Part shown: positions 7,040 through 15,408 of the stretch, piece after piece
Position numbering within the stretch: position 1 is the stretch's first letter
Layout: each line of letters begins with the position of its first letter
Assembly (NCBI GenBank): GCA_013140575.1
Contig: JABFSN010000150.1
Location: 1 to 53,022 of the forward strand
Origin: Phycisphaerales bacterium
GTDB taxonomy: Bacteria > Planctomycetota > Phycisphaerae > UBA1845
Length of the DNA: 53,022 bases
Direction: 5' to 3'
Made by a program: the position numbers and the translations under genes
The notes under the pieces: generated by a model
The model's database searches: none
Seen by the model: only the letters and a program-made list of their open reading frames with translations
What the model was told of the DNA's origin: nothing

Positions 7040-8305
7040 CTACTTCATGTGGTTGATGACCGCGTCGCCGAATTCGCTGCATTTGAGCAGCTTGGCGGTG
7101 GTGCCTTCCGCTTCCAACAGGCGGTGGAAGTCGTACGTGACCGTGCGGGCGGCGATGGCGCCGCTGACGCCGTTCAGGATCAAGTCGGCGGCCTCGTGCC
7201 AGTTCATGTAACGCAGCATGGCCTCGCCGGAGAGAATGACCGATCCGGGATTGACCTTGTCCTGGCCGGCGTATTTGGGCGCGGTGCCGTGGGTGGCCTC
7301 GAACACGGCGTGACCGGTGACGTAGTTGATGTTGCCGCCGGGGGCGATGCCGATGCCGCCGACCTGCGCGGCCAGCGCGTCGGAAATGTAATCGCCGTTC
7401 AGGTTGAGCGTGGCGATGACGTCGAATTCGTCGGGCCGGGTCAACACCTGCTGAAGGGCGATGTCGGCGATGACGTCGCGGACCAGCAGTTTGCCGCCGG
7501 GTTCACCCTTGCAGTCGTCCCAGCTAACGGCCCGATCGGCGAATTCCTCGCGGACCAGTTCGTAACCCCATTCGCGGAAGCCGCCCTCGGTGAATTTCAT
7601 GATGTTGCCCTTGTGCACCAGCGTGACACTCTTTCGCTGATGGGCGAGGGCGTATTGGATGGCGGCGCGGATCAGGCGTTTCGAGCCTTCGATGCTGACC
7701 GGCTTGATGCCGATGGCGCTGGATTCGGGGAAACGGATATTCTTGACCCCCATGGCCTCCTGCAGCCAGGCGATGACCTTTTTCGCTTCCCGCGATTTGG
7801 CGGCCCATTCGATGCCCGCGTAAATGTCCTCGGTGTTCTCGCGGAAGATGACCATGTTGATGAGATCGGGCCGCTTGACCGGCGAGGGCACGCCCTTGAA
7901 GTAGTGCACCGGGCGCAGGCAGACGTACAGGTCGAGAATCTGCCGGACGGCCACGTTTAGCGAACGGATGCCGCCGCCGATGGGCGTGGTCAGCGGACCC
8001 TTGATGCCGACGAGGTAGGTGCGGAACGCTTCCAGGGTGTCGTCGGGGAGCCACGTCCCATATTTGTCGTACGATTTTTGACCGGCGAACACTTCGAACC
8101 AGCAAAGCCGCCGTTTCTGCCCATAGGCCTTGGTCACCGCGGCGTCGAACACGCGGACGGCCGCCCGCCAGATGTCCGGACCGGTCCCATCGCCCTCGAT
8201 AAAGGGTACAATGGGGTCGTCGGGGACGTGCATGCCGGTGTCGCGTTTGGTGATCGGGGTGCCGTGGGTCGGCAGTTTGAGGTTTTGAAAGGCCGGGGCG
8301 GGCAT
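7040..8305 (-). CDS. Isocitrate dehydrogenase, NADP-dependent (421 aa)
   Basis: This enzyme oxidatively decarboxylates isocitrate to 2-oxoglutarate in the TCA cycle, in the cytosol. The N-terminus carries [15 protein letters not shown]. The middle has [16 protein letters not shown], the substrate-contacting region, and later [19 protein letters not shown] with the conserved metal-binding Asp residues. The C-terminal part has [20 protein letters not shown], the nucleotide-binding loop typical of the bacterial homodimeric NADP enzymes. Length and motif order match the E. coli-type family. The start Met gives an N-terminus of the usual length before the FIEGDG motif. The gene is monocistronic, converges on the repeat gap downstream, and has a 365-bp gap upstream. 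Confidence 0.96.
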   Translation of the reverse strand: MPAPAFQNLKLPTHGTPITKRDTGMHVPDDPIVPFIEGDGTGPDIWRAAVRVFDAAVTKAYGQKRRLCWFEVFAGQKSYDKYGTWLPDDTLEAFRTYLVGIKGPLTTPIGGGIRSLNVAVRQILDLYVCLRPVHYFKGVPSPVKRPDLINMVIFRENTEDIYAGIEWAAKSREAKKVIAWLQEAMGVKNIRFPESSAIGIKPVSIEGSKRLIRAAIQYALAHQRKSVTLVHKGNIMKFTEGGFREWGYELVREEFADRAVSWDDCKGEPGGKLLVRDVIADIALQQVLTRPDEFDVIATLNLNGDYISDALAAQVGGIGIAPGGNINYVTGHAVFEATHGTAPKYAGQDKVNPGSVILSGEAMLRYMNWHEAADLILNGVSGAIAARTVTYDFHRLLEAEGTTAKLLKCSEFGDAVINHMK

Positions 8306-8670
8306 TACGAATAATCCTGCTACGGGGACATCGCGGGATCGGCATCGTGGACGAACGAGTCCATTCCATCGGATCGGCTTTTGAGGTTAGGCGGGATTGA
8401 CGGTACTGTCAACGTGACTGGTGGTCCGACCCACCCGAGTAATTGGGTCGGGCGCCCGGATCAGAACCCGCCACGCGAGTGGCGGGTGGCACGCAACGGA
8501 GGTCGGAACACGGAGCGTACACGAGCCCGTTTCCAGTCGGCCCCGGACTTGCGTCCGGGGTTCTCGAGTCGGCGCTGCGACACGGAAACTCATTCGTGCC
8601 CGGCCACCCGGCGTCGGTGGACGGGACGGCGCCTGCGATTTTGACGCCCACCGGGCGCGGGAGAAGTGCG
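8306..8670. other. Divergent gap with three palindromes
   Basis: This is the region between icd and the DUF547 gene, which diverge, so it should hold both promoters; none is clear. It contains three palindromes in a row: CCGACCCA/TGGGTCGG (8426-8451), CCCGCCAC-GCGA-GTGGCGGG (8467-8486), and CCCCGGAC-TTGC-GTCCGGGG (8541-8560). Sixteen bases of the last one recur at 20780-20795. Confidence 0.6.
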
Positions 8671-9636
8671 ATGAGCATGACGTATCGGATGGTGGTGCTG
8701 GCGGTCGGGGTGGTGTCGGCGGGGGTCGCATGGGGCAAGGACATCGAGCCGCCCAGGAAGGTCGACCGGTTCCAGGACGAATGGGACAAGGTGAACTTCA
8801 GTCACGCGCTGTTGACTGATGCCCTGCACGAGTTCGTCGATCAGGACGGGTTGCTGGATTACGATGGTCTGCGCAAGAACCGCAAGTTCAACGAGTACCT
8901 GTACCGCCTGGCCAACACCGATGCGGCCGGATTGCCGTCGTCGGAGGCCAAAATGGCATTCTGGATCAACGCGTACAACGCGTTGACCATCAAGGGGGCC
9001 ATCGAAACCCGGGGGTTTGACCATCGCTTCTGGTCGGACTACAGTGTCAAGCGTGTGTTTCCCATGGACGTGGACGAGGCCGACCGGACCTTCTTTCGCG
9101 GTCTGAAGTTCGTGGTCGGCGGGGAACGTTACACGCTCGACGAAATCGAAAAGGGCGTCCTGCTCGGCGATGCGGCGGCGGCCGGCGAGCGGCTGTCGTT
9201 GTTTCAGGCGGCCGGGCCGACGGGGCGTGATTCGCGGATCCATCTGGCGCTGGTCCGCGGAGCGCTGGGCTGCCCGCCGTTGTCGCGGGATGCGTACGAG
9301 GCGGACAAGCTCGACGCCCAGTTGACCGAACGGGCGAAAGCGTTCGTTCTGGACAAATTGCGGTGCCGCATCGACGCGGCCAAAAAACTGGTGGAGATCA
9401 GCCAGGTTTTCGAATGGTATGCGGCGGATTTTTCCAATCCGCAGGTGGCGCCGAACGTGAAGTCGGTGTTCGAGTTCCTGGCGAAGTATGTGGATGACCC
9501 GGTGCTGCGCAAGTCGTTGACGGAAGAGCAGTGGCAAATGACCTATATTCCGTTCGACTGGATGACCAACGACAAGGGGCATCTCAAGACGCAGACGCCG
9601 GGTGAGGGGGGTGCGGAACAGCCGCCGCGCCCCTGA
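8671..9636 (+). CDS. Secreted DUF547 protein (321 aa)
   Basis: A signal peptide is visible (MSMTYRMVVLAVGVVSAGVAWG). The mature part is a DUF547 domain: the signature KMAFWINAYNALTIKGAIE lies at about residues 90-108, followed later by RIHLALVRGALGCPPL, where the conserved Cys sits. The function of DUF547 is not established; the fold has been likened to thiol-protease or transglutaminase-like proteins, which would suit a Cys/His active site. The chosen ATG has GGGAGAAG eight bases upstream; codons further upstream run through palindromic repeat DNA. The stop overlaps the start of the following GT2 gene (TGATG), so the two are probably co-translated, which hints at a joint role in envelope glycans. 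Confidence 0.85.
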   Translation: MSMTYRMVVLAVGVVSAGVAWGKDIEPPRKVDRFQDEWDKVNFSHALLTDALHEFVDQDGLLDYDGLRKNRKFNEYLYRLANTDAAGLPSSEAKMAFWINAYNALTIKGAIETRGFDHRFWSDYSVKRVFPMDVDEADRTFFRGLKFVVGGERYTLDEIEKGVLLGDAAAAGERLSLFQAAGPTGRDSRIHLALVRGALGCPPLSRDAYEADKLDAQLTERAKAFVLDKLRCRIDAAKKLVEISQVFEWYAADFSNPQVAPNVKSVFEFLAKYVDDPVLRKSLTEEQWQMTYIPFDWMTNDKGHLKTQTPGEGGAEQPPRP

Positions 9637-11216
9637 TGTCGGTTCCATTGTTCGACTACGTGGTCATCGCATTATTCCTGGCGGCGTCCGGCGCCCTGGC
9701 GGTCTACGGCCTGCACCTTTACGTGCTGGTCTGGCTGTTCTGGCGGCGGGCGCGCGGCGTTCGCGCGAGCCAGCAGCGGACCATCGCTGATTATGTTGCG
9801 ACCACGCCCGACGATCGTTGGCCGATCGTCACCAGTCAGATCCCCCTCTATAACGAGATGGACGTGGCCGAGCGGGTGATTCGCGCCGCGGCGGCGATGG
9901 ACTACCCGGCCGGTCGGCACGAGGTTCAGATTCTCGACGACAGCGACGACGACACGGGTCCGCTGGTCGACGGTGTGGTGGCGGAATTGCGGGCCGCGGG
10001 CGCCGAGGTGACCGTGGTTCGGCGCCGCGATCGCGAGGGGTACAAGGCCGGCGCGTTGGCGAACGGTCTGAACCACGCCCGAGGCGAGTTTCTGGCCATT
10101 TTCGACGCCGATTTCGTGCCCCCGGGGGATTTCCTGCGCCGGGCCGTTCCGTTGTTGGCGTCCGCGCCGGACCTCGCCTGCCTTCAGGGCCGGTGGGATC
10201 ATTTGAACCGCGAGGAATCGTGGCTGACCCGCGCTCAGGCGGTGGGCATCGACGCCCACTTCGCGATTGAACAGGGCGCCCGGGCGTGGAACGGTCTGCT
10301 GATGAATTTCAACGGGACGGCCGGCGTCTGGCGCCGTGCCGCGATCGAAGACCCGAACGTCGGCGGATGGCAGGGGGACACTCTGACGGAAGACCTCGAT
10401 TTGTCTTATCGAGCGCAGTTGGGCGGTTGGCGGCTGGATTACTGCGTCGATCTGGCCGTTCCCGCGGAACTGCCCGCACACATCGGCGCGTTCAAGAGCC
10501 AGCAGCGGCGCTGGGCCACCGGCTCGATTCAGGTCGCGGTCAAATTACTGCCGAGAATCTGGCGATCCCCGCGGACATGGGCGCAACGCATCGAGGCCAC
10601 GCTGCACTTGACGCATTACAGCGCGTCCCTCTGGATGTTAATTCTCGCTCTGGTGGCGCGTCCGATCCTGTTGGTCTTCATGGAGGGCGGACGGATCGGC
10701 GGCTGGATCTGGTTCGTCTGGGCCGTGGTCTTCGCGTCCGCGATCGCGCCGCCTCTCGCGTATTCCTACGCCCGGTGGAGCTTGGGAGGGGGCACGTCCG
10801 CGGTCCGAATGATTCCACAGTTGCTGCTCTTGGGCTGCGGAATGTGCGCGAACAACTCCGTGGCGGTGGTTCGCGGATTGTTTTCGCGCGGCGGTGAATT
10901 TGTTCGCACGCCGAAATCCGGGACGGCGCCGGCGGCGAGTAAGACGAGCGGTTATGCTCCCATCCACACGCACTTGTGGATTATCGAGATTCTGCTCGGC
11001 GTCTATGCGCTGGTCAGTCTGGCGCGGTTCATGACGTATTCAAAATGGGCGGTCAGCGTCTTTCTGCTTCTCTACGGACTCGGTTTCCTGACCGTCGGCT
11101 GGTTGTCCCGACCCGCGCGGCCACGAACGCCGCCGACCGCCGCCATGCCCCCTACGCCGTCCGGCGCCATTCCGTCGGTCATCGACTCCGGCGGATCGGT
11201 CATCGCCACGCGGTGA
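9636..11216 (+). CDS. Membrane GT2 glycosyltransferase, cellulose/mannan synthase-like (526 aa)
   Basis: This is a processive-type family 2 glycosyltransferase that would polymerise or transfer sugars from nucleotide sugars at the cytoplasmic membrane. One N-terminal membrane helix (about residues 8-36) precedes the catalytic domain. The nucleotide-binding Asp pair is at 101-102, DAD at 157-159, TED at 251-253 (catalytic base), and QQRRW at 289-293 (acceptor site). At least four C-terminal membrane helices follow. The motif set D, DxD, ED, QxxRW fits CesA/CslA-like enzymes. A PilZ domain is not seen. The gene is coupled to the DUF547 gene by a one-base overlap. The product (glucan, mannan or a glycolipid) cannot be told from sequence. 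Confidence 0.88.
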   Translation: MSVPLFDYVVIALFLAASGALAVYGLHLYVLVWLFWRRARGVRASQQRTIADYVATTPDDRWPIVTSQIPLYNEMDVAERVIRAAAAMDYPAGRHEVQILDDSDDDTGPLVDGVVAELRAAGAEVTVVRRRDREGYKAGALANGLNHARGEFLAIFDADFVPPGDFLRRAVPLLASAPDLACLQGRWDHLNREESWLTRAQAVGIDAHFAIEQGARAWNGLLMNFNGTAGVWRRAAIEDPNVGGWQGDTLTEDLDLSYRAQLGGWRLDYCVDLAVPAELPAHIGAFKSQQRRWATGSIQVAVKLLPRIWRSPRTWAQRIEATLHLTHYSASLWMLILALVARPILLVFMEGGRIGGWIWFVWAVVFASAIAPPLAYSYARWSLGGGTSAVRMIPQLLLLGCGMCANNSVAVVRGLFSRGGEFVRTPKSGTAPAASKTSGYAPIHTHLWIIEILLGVYALVSLARFMTYSKWAVSVFLLLYGLGFLTVGWLSRPARPRTPPTAAMPPTPSGAIPSVIDSGGSVIATR

Positions 11217-11590
11217 CCGCGGGCGCTGCGGGTAATGCCGACTCGGCCCCGTGTACGCGGGATGGTGCCATCCGCCGCCGTAGGAATCGCTCAACAATAA
11301 CGTGGACGATTTCAAATGGACATGATTTACATGATGGACAAGATGAATGCGTCCGCAGCCCGAGAAGACCGGACCACGCCAATCCTGTTAATCCTGTCCA
11401 TTGCGAGCGAATCTGTTCAGGCTGTTCCCGATCGCGCCGCTGGCCTTTTGTTTTGAGCCAACCGGGATCGCGCGGTCGGGCGGGTGGCGAACACCGGAAT
11501 GGGTCCGCTACGGCGTCCACGGACCATTCGTTTTGACCTGGTTGTGGGCGATTCTGCAAACGGTTCGCGGCGCTGCGGACGCACCGCCGG
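11217..11590. other. Gap between convergent genes, with a dispersed repeat
   Basis: No gene is supported. Positions 11311-11400 hold a low-complexity repeat (GATGGACAAGAT, then CGCCAATCCTGTTAATCC at 11377) that resembles 18750-18820. The gap separates the GT2 gene from the convergent Mla operon, but no strong terminator hairpin with a T run is visible. Confidence 0.55.
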
Positions 11591-12718
11591 CTACGGTTCC
11601 GTGTCCGGTACTTTGATGGCCGCCCGATGACGGAACGGTCCCACGGGCACGTTCACCTTGATCTCGCCGTCCATTTCAAACTTGGCGGTCAGCCGTTGAA
11701 CGGTGTCCACCATTTCCGTTAATCGTTGCATGGTCAACAGCATGGCCTCGTACAGACGCGGGTCGTTCACCAGCATTCCCGCGGTGCCCCTGCCCTGTTC
11801 CAACGCCGTTGAGATGCGAACGAGGGCGGCGCTCAATTGGGCCGTGTGCGCCAGGGTGGGCCGCAATGCGTCCACGATTTCATGGATGCTCTGATTCGTC
11901 TCGTCCAGACCCTTTCCAAGCTTGCCGCTCAGAACCTGAATGTCTTGGAGCAGTTCGACGGTCAATGTGTTGATTCTGGCGAACGCCTCACGCCCGTCGA
12001 TGCTCATCTGCCTGACGTTCTTGACAATCTCGATCCAGCCGGCGCGCGTTTCGGGGTCGCCCAGCGTCTCATTGAACGCCTTCAACGTGCCGTCGACGCG
12101 CTGGACGACCGTGTAGAGGTTGGCGGTCAGTCGTTTGGGGTCCCCCTCGGGCCGCTCCACGTCTTCGATCGTGGCCCTGGTCATCAAGTCGTGGAGGTCT
12201 TCGGCGACCGGCGTCAACTCTTCCACGAAATTGCCCAACTGGGCGGCGGCTTTCTCCACGGTGATGAGCAGCGTATCCGGAATCACGCCCTGGAACACAC
12301 TTCCCATTTTCCCGGCAAGCTCGCCGTCCGGCGGAACCGGCGCGCCCGGCACTCCCTCGGGAACCTCGATGTTGACGTGCCCGCGACCGATGCCGAAACC
12401 CGCCGGCTGAACCACGGCGGTCGCGTTCCGCGGTATGCGGTATTGCTCCTCGATCGAGCCGACGATATGGACGCCCTCTTCCACGCTCGCCGGGTTCCTG
12501 AACTTCAATTCGGTGACGCGGCCGATCTGCACGCCGCTCAAATAGATGGGCGCGCCCTCGCCGATTCCGCTGGGCTGGGTGACCGCCATTTTTATGTCGT
12601 ACTGCTTGCCGCCCAGAAACGCGGGCAACTCGCCGAACGAGGTCATCAGCCAGGAGAGCGCCACCAGCCCCAGCACCATGAACCCGCCCACCATTGTGTT
12701 GCGACGTGCCTCGTTCAC
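11591..12718 (-). CDS. MlaD-like MCE lipid-binding protein (375 aa)
   Basis: This is the periplasmic substrate-binding part of an Mla-type transporter that carries phospholipids between the outer and inner membranes. One N-terminal membrane helix (VGGFMVLGLVALSWLMTSF) is followed by one MCE domain (about residues 35-115), with GEGAPIYLSGVQIGRV and the GFGIGRGHVNIEVP strand. The long C-terminal part has helical, coiled-coil-like stretches, as in the longer MCE proteins. I start at a GTG (12716-12718) because AAGGAG lies just before it and the ATPase gene ends two bases upstream. It is the last gene of the mlaE-mlaF-mlaD set. Confidence 0.88.
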   Translation of the reverse strand: MNEARRNTMVGGFMVLGLVALSWLMTSFGELPAFLGGKQYDIKMAVTQPSGIGEGAPIYLSGVQIGRVTELKFRNPASVEEGVHIVGSIEEQYRIPRNATAVVQPAGFGIGRGHVNIEVPEGVPGAPVPPDGELAGKMGSVFQGVIPDTLLITVEKAAAQLGNFVEELTPVAEDLHDLMTRATIEDVERPEGDPKRLTANLYTVVQRVDGTLKAFNETLGDPETRAGWIEIVKNVRQMSIDGREAFARINTLTVELLQDIQVLSGKLGKGLDETNQSIHEIVDALRPTLAHTAQLSAALVRISTALEQGRGTAGMLVNDPRLYEAMLLTMQRLTEMVDTVQRLTAKFEMDGEIKVNVPVGPFRHRAAIKVPDTEP

Positions 12719-12720
12719 GA

Positions 12721-13533
12721 CTACTCCTTTTCCGTCGGACCGCTCAAGTCGGCCGCCGCCGCGCGCCCCTCGATGAACCGCCGCACCTGCTCGTCGCCGC
12801 TGCTTCGGATCTCGTCGCACGTGCCCTCGAAATGGACGCGGCCTTCGTACAACATGATGACCCGGTCGGCCACCTTATACACGCTGGGCATGTCGTGGGT
12901 CACCACGATCCCGGTCACGCCCAGCTCGCGCTGCAGTTTCAGGATCAACTCGTTGATCACGTCCGCGCGGATGGGGTCCAGACCCGTCGTGGGCTCGTCG
13001 TACAGAATGACGGCGGGGTCCAGCGCGATGGCCCGCGCCAATGCCACCCGCTTTTTCTGTCCGCCGGACAGTTCCGCGGGCATTTTGTCCTGCAAGCCGT
13101 CGAGCCCCACCATGCCCAGCTTGCTGCCCACAATCGCGTCGATTTCCCGCCGGCTCTTCCGCGTCTGCTGGGTCAGCGGAAAACCCACGTTCTGCCCCAC
13201 GGTCATCGAATCGAACAACGCGCTCAACTGAAATAGAAAACCGAATTGCCGCCGGATCGGCGTCAGCGCCCGGTCCGGCAACCGGTCGACGCGCTGCCCC
13301 TGAAAAAAGACGGCCCCCTCGTCGGGCTTCAACAGGCCGATGATGTGCTTCAGCAATACGCTCTTGCCCGTCCCGGACGCCCCGATGATCACGTGGGTCT
13401 TGCCGCGTTCAATCTTCAGGTTGATGCCGTGCAGCACGCGCAGCGCGCCGAACCGCTTGTGAACATCGACCAGCTCGATGATGGTCCCGTTCTGCCGCCG
13501 CCTTGCGGTCGCGTGTTCTTGTTCCGCGATCAT
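12721..13533 (-). CDS. MlaF-like ABC ATPase (270 aa)
   Basis: This is the cytoplasmic ATPase that powers the MCE transporter. Walker A is GASGTGKS (51-58), the Q-loop is FLFQLSALF (Gln102), the signature is LSGGQ (155-159), and Walker B ends in DE (179-180), followed by PTTGLDPI and the switch His in VVTHDM. The wording LSALFDSMTV and the DEPTTGLDP run are typical of MlaF/Ttg2A proteins. Translation starts at ATG 13533, eight bases after the permease stop. The frame is open much further upstream, but that part lies inside the permease gene and is not real. Confidence 0.93.
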   Translation of the reverse strand: MIAEQEHATARRRQNGTIIELVDVHKRFGALRVLHGINLKIERGKTHVIIGASGTGKSVLLKHIIGLLKPDEGAVFFQGQRVDRLPDRALTPIRRQFGFLFQLSALFDSMTVGQNVGFPLTQQTRKSRREIDAIVGSKLGMVGLDGLQDKMPAELSGGQKKRVALARAIALDPAVILYDEPTTGLDPIRADVINELILKLQRELGVTGIVVTHDMPSVYKVADRVIMLYEGRVHFEGTCDEIRSSGDEQVRRFIEGRAAAADLSGPTEKE

Positions 13534-13541
13534 CGCACGTC

Positions 13542-14357
13542 TTAAAGAAGCGGTTGGAAACCCCACACCGCATTGTATATGTCCTGCATCATCCGCAGCA
13601 GATAGAAATCCGTGATCAGAATCACGATAAAGCTCGTCACGAACGAACTCGTGCACGCCCGTCCCACCCCCGCCGCCCCCGCCCGGCAGGTGAAGCCCTT
13701 GAAACAGCAGATCAGCCCGATCGACCCACCAAACACCACCGCCTTGGCCAATCCGACGAACAGGTCCCACTTTTCCACCGCCTCGGCCGTGTAATATCCG
13801 TATGGCTCCCCGGGGATCGATTCCATGACCACGGCCACGAACCATCCGCCCCACGCCCCCAGGATATCGCAATAGAGCGTCAGTATCGGCGCCAGCAGGA
13901 CGCACGCCAGGAATCGCGGCACGACCAGGTAGCGGATGGGATCGGTGCCCATGGCCCGCAGCGCGTCGATCTGTTCGGTAACGTTCATGGTGCCGAGTTC
14001 GGCGGTCAACGCCCCGCCGACGCGCCCGGCCAGCATCACGCCGGCAAGCACCGGGCCGAGTTCCTTGATGAGCGCCAGGTTGACCAGCACGCCCATCCGC
14101 TCCTCGAGGCCCGCCGATTTCAGTTGGGCGGCCGCTTGGGCCGCCAGCACCAGCCCCACGAACACGCCGGTGATCATCATCACCGGTACGGTTCGCACGC
14201 CGACCTCGAAAAACTGGGGCATGACCAACGCCCAGTCGCGCCGCCGCATCGCCGTGCCCGGCAGAAGCGCGATCGCCCGGCCCGAAAACCGCCAGAATGC
14301 GCCGAACGAACCCAACGAACCGATGGTGGACGAACCGATGTTGGCCAGAATGGACAT
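13542..14357 (-). CDS. MlaE-like permease (271 aa)
   Basis: This is the integral membrane subunit of the MCE-type lipid ABC transporter. It has about five membrane helices and the family signature ELGPVLAGVMLAGRVGGALTAELGTM in the middle, followed by EQIDALRAMGTDPIRYLVVPR, the coupling region that contacts the ATPase. Length and motifs match MlaE/YrbE. It is the first gene of the three-gene minus-strand operon, with mlaF eight bases and mlaD further downstream. A 175-bp divergent gap upstream should hold its promoter. Confidence 0.95.
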   Translation of the reverse strand: MSILANIGSSTIGSLGSFGAFWRFSGRAIALLPGTAMRRRDWALVMPQFFEVGVRTVPVMMITGVFVGLVLAAQAAAQLKSAGLEERMGVLVNLALIKELGPVLAGVMLAGRVGGALTAELGTMNVTEQIDALRAMGTDPIRYLVVPRFLACVLLAPILTLYCDILGAWGGWFVAVVMESIPGEPYGYYTAEAVEKWDLFVGLAKAVVFGGSIGLICCFKGFTCRAGAAGVGRACTSSFVTSFIVILITDFYLLRMMQDIYNAVWGFQPLL

Positions 14358-14490
14358 GACCGCCTACCCGTCTCGCGACGCCGACCGCACGCCGCGGCCC
14401 AAGATTCACGATCCCGACGCCAGCACTTCGGTCGTTGTAACGACACCGGTATTGGTGTCAATTGCACAACGGTGCCGGCCGTGCAAGCGC

Positions 14491-14526
14491 GGGCGCGAGG
14501 ATCCCCTCGCGCAAACCCTTCGCGCC
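14491..14526. repeat. Palindrome related to the 6071-6165 cluster
   Basis: GCGCGAGG-ATCC-CCTCGCGC at 14493-14512 forms a perfect eight-pair hairpin, a variant of the GCGAGAATCCCTTCTCGC repeat near 6.1 kb. An outer inverted pair (GGGCGCGA at 14491 and TCGCGCCC ending at 14526) encloses it. It lies only seven bases before the start codon of the next gene, so it could affect that gene's expression. Confidence 0.6.
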
Positions 14527-14532
14527 CATCGT

Positions 14533-15261
14533 ATGATACCCGCCGTGTCCGCCGTGGTTCCGCCCATTTCCATCATCGTGCCCACTTATCGCGAGGCCGC
14601 CAACGTCGCGCCGCTGGCCGAGCGCGTTTTTTGCGCCCTCGCCGCCGCGGGAATCGGCGGCGAGTTGATCATCGTCGATGACCAATCCGACGACGGCACG
14701 CCCGACATCGTCCGACAGCTTGCCGTCGACCGCCCGATTCGCCTCGTCCAACGCACGGGCCCGCGGGGGCTCGCGTTGGCGGTAATCGACGGTTTCGCCG
14801 CCGCCCGGCACGACGTGTTCGTGGTCATGGACGCCGACCTGCAACACCCGCCGGAAGGCATCCCCGAATTGCTACGGCCGATTTTCGACGGACGGGCCGA
14901 TATGGTGTTCGGTTCCCGCCACGCTCCCGGCGGGCAAATCGACGATCGCTGGTCCCTGAACCGCCGCGTCACCAGCCGGCTGGCCACGCTGCTGACACGC
15001 CCGCTGCTGCCGACCGTGACCGACCCGCTAAGCGGCTTTTTCGCGCTCCGCCGCTCGGTCTGGTTGAACGCCGCCGGTCTGCAACCCCGGGGCTACAAAA
15101 TCGGTCTGGAACTGGCCGTCAGATGCCGCGGCGCCCGCATTTCCGAGGTGCCGATCACGTTCGCCTGCCGCCGCGCCGGGCGCAGCAAGCTCGGCGTTGC
15201 TGCCAAACTGGCGTTCGTGCGGCAGTTGATTCACCTTTACGCACACCGAAAAGAAATGTGA
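14533..15261 (+). CDS. Polyprenyl-phosphate sugar transferase, DPM1-like GT2 (242 aa)
   Basis: This is a soluble or peripheral family 2 transferase that would load a sugar onto a polyprenyl phosphate carrier. It has ISIIVPTYREAANV at the start, Asp49-Asp50 in IIVDDQSDDGT, DAD at 100-102 (VVMDADLQHPPEG) and FGSRHAPGG, all as in dolichol-phosphate mannosyltransferases. It ends without the C-terminal membrane helices of the longer group. The ATG at 14533 follows a palindrome without a clear ribosome binding site, so a GTG a few codons downstream is possible. The next gene is a GT-C transferase of the type that uses polyprenyl-phosphate sugars, which supports a shared pathway. Confidence 0.85.
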   Translation: MIPAVSAVVPPISIIVPTYREAANVAPLAERVFCALAAAGIGGELIIVDDQSDDGTPDIVRQLAVDRPIRLVQRTGPRGLALAVIDGFAAARHDVFVVMDADLQHPPEGIPELLRPIFDGRADMVFGSRHAPGGQIDDRWSLNRRVTSRLATLLTRPLLPTVTDPLSGFFALRRSVWLNAAGLQPRGYKIGLELAVRCRGARISEVPITFACRRAGRSKLGVAAKLAFVRQLIHLYAHRKEM

Positions 15262-15408
15262 TCGACCCGGCAACAACCGCCACTCTCCGGGCACGACCGC
15301 AGCATCCATGGCATCGCCGCAAACGAAACCCATGGCCTCCTTCAGTGCGCTCCGCCAACGTCCGATTATCGATTTGCGAAGCCACGGAGAATTCCAATCG
15401 AGAACTCG

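Noticed and set aside
7049-7960. Antisense frame to icd
   Set aside because: A shadow of a well-recognised isocitrate dehydrogenase.
11401-11616. Possible 71-residue plus-strand gene near the Mla operon end
   Set aside because: It overlaps the convergent mlaD end and a repeat; it has a hydrophobic stretch but no ribosome binding site or family.
13534-14409. Upstream extension of the mlaF frame
   Set aside because: The extension lies wholly within mlaE; the ATPase begins at 13533 with the usual N-terminus.
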